Below, in pieces: positions 63,063 through 64,000 of a stretch of DNA of 64,000 bases. The notes under the pieces are model-generated. The model was given only the letters and a program-made list of their open reading frames with translations. It was not told where the DNA came from and did no database searches. The stretch covers positions 62,001 through 126,000 of the forward strand of contig NZ_JACJVP010000042.1 in NCBI RefSeq assembly GCF_014212125.1, in the 5' to 3' direction. This DNA comes from Cohnella nanjingensis. Its GTDB lineage: Bacteria > Bacillota > Bacilli > Paenibacillales > Paenibacillaceae. The number at the start of each line of letters is the position of its first letter. Position 1 is the first letter of the stretch. Both the position numbers and the translations under genes were made by a program.

Positions 63063-64000
63063 ATGCGCAAGCTAGGGTTCCGTCCGTTCAGCCGTTTCCC
63101 CTGGCTGGCCGAGCGGATGGAAGGCAAACTGTTTATCGTGTTCCTGTTTTTGATCATTCTGCCGATCGGGGCGCTCAGCTATCTGTCCGCCCAGCGCTAT
63201 TCCGATTCGATCGAGAACAATACGATTACGTTCGTATCGCAGCTGTCCGATCAGATGACGGGCAAGCTCGACGACTATATCGAAGATATGAAGAAGATCT
63301 CGATCATCCCGTCGTACCTGGACGAGATCAAGAACGGTCTGAAGATGTCGAACCAGTTCTACGAAGGCATGATGGTCGAACCCCATGGGGAGAAGGGCGA
63401 GAAGGGCGTTCTGTCGCAGGAGGAGATGATGAGGCTCAATATCGAGCGGCAGGTGGGCAACAGCATTTATTTCATCAATAACATCAAGAAAGGCACCAAC
63501 ACCGTCTACTTGTTCGACCGTTTCGGCCATCCCTACTTCGCGGTCAAGAGCACCAGCATCCGGTTCGACCTCTCCGACGTTCTGCCGCGGTGGAGACAAC
63601 TGGCCGAGGAAGGACACGGCACGCCGGTGCTCGTCAGCACGCAGGAGGTGGCGGGCCAGGCGATGAGCAAGCGGTACGTCTTCACCGTCGTTCGCCTGAT
63701 TATCGACTCCACGACCTTCGAGACGATCGGCATGATCGGCGTCGACGCGAGCATCGGCGTCATCGACAACATCGTAAAGGATCTGGACCGTTCGACGCAC
63801 GGGAAGACGCTCATCGTCGACGAAGGGGGGAGCGTCGTCTACGACAGCGAGAAGCAGCTCATCGGCCGCAACCTGACGGACAGCGAGCTGCTGCCGCGGG
63901 CGACGCGCGAACAGGGCAGCTTCCATACGAAGCTGGACGGCAAGGACGTCCTCGCCATCTACAAGGAATCTCCCGTGACCGGCTGGAAGGTGCTGATCAC
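63063..64000 (+). CDS. N-terminal part of a membrane sensor (YesM-type kinase or chemoreceptor), runs off the window
   Basis: An unbroken frame from ATG 63063 (AAAGGAG upstream) to the window end, 312 codons. A membrane helix at about 23-42 (LFIVFLFLIILPIGALSYL) is followed by an extracellular region typical of dCache sensors: NTITFVSQLSDQMTGKLDDYI, a strand TVYLFDRFGHPYFAVKS, IGMIGVDASIGVI, and VDEGGSVVYDSEKQLIGRNL. The output domain is missing; the sequence style suits two-component sensor kinases with paired AraC-type regulators in Paenibacillus, but a chemoreceptor is possible. Confidence 0.8.
   Translation, partial: MRKLGFRPFSRFPWLAERMEGKLFIVFLFLIILPIGALSYLSAQRYSDSIENNTITFVSQLSDQMTGKLDDYIEDMKKISIIPSYLDEIKNGLKMSNQFYEGMMVEPHGEKGEKGVLSQEEMMRLNIERQVGNSIYFINNIKKGTNTVYLFDRFGHPYFAVKSTSIRFDLSDVLPRWRQLAEEGHGTPVLVSTQEVAGQAMSKRYVFTVVRLIIDSTTFETIGMIGVDASIGVIDNIVKDLDRSTHGKTLIVDEGGSVVYDSEKQLIGRNLTDSELLPRATREQGSFHTKLDGKDVLAIYKESPVTGWKVLI

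Overview
The window reads as chromosomal DNA of a GC-rich, endospore-forming member of the Bacillota, most likely Paenibacillaceae (Paenibacillus or Cohnella type). The reasons are sporulation genes (sigK, spoVAC-AD-AEb, gpr), T-box leaders before alaS and leuS, a GlnR/TnrA-type operator before urease, and gene neighbourhoods in the Bacillus order. This is inferred from gene content and order, not from a database match.

Layout. 1-10.3 kb: a conserved block with an AI-2E permease, T-box-alaS, ireB, ruvX, two DUF1292 proteins, mltG and the tRNA-hydroxylation pair trhP1-trhP2. 10.4-21.1 kb: a chemoreceptor, a pbpI-like transpeptidase, a second AI-2E permease, a deacetylase-YkoP fusion, ilvD and a deacetylase lipoprotein. 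21.2-26.4 kb: a urease operon ureABCFGD without ureE, behind a nitrogen-control operator. 26.4-30.5 kb: a kapD-like exonuclease, then a decayed accessory stretch (truncated family-2 glycosidase, internally deleted sugar-binding lipoprotein, broken sigK copy, hairpin repeat array) ending at intact sigK. 30.7-35.6 kb: DedA, a methyltransferase, a two-component system and spoVAC-AD-AEb. 35.7-40.3 kb: a MoxR/DUF58/transglutaminase operon. 40.3-46.9 kb: yqeG-yqeH-aroE-yhbY-nadD-yqeK-rsfS-cvfB-yqeM. 47-50 kb: an MMPL exporter with a divergent TetR regulator. 50-52.8 kb: T-box-leuS. 53-58.1 kb: comER, comEA-EB-EC. 58.2-64 kb: an ECF sigma/anti-sigma pair, holA, rpsT, gpr and the start of a sensor protein that runs off the window.

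Most of the window is housekeeping: translation, cell wall, NAD and shikimate synthesis, ribosome assembly, competence and sporulation. Urease adds nitrogen scavenging, apparently switched on under nitrogen limitation.

The most unusual signal is non-coding. Three separate intergenic arrays (about 2.0, 29.3 and 43.0 kb) have different sequences but the same 51-bp period, each unit built around a short inverted repeat. Two share flanking sequence, so they look like one family. One lies between the alaS T-box and the alaS start codon, one inside the yqeH-aroE-yhbY-nadD gene string, and one is joined to the broken sigK copy. No mobile element, CRISPR array, rRNA or tRNA gene was recognised.
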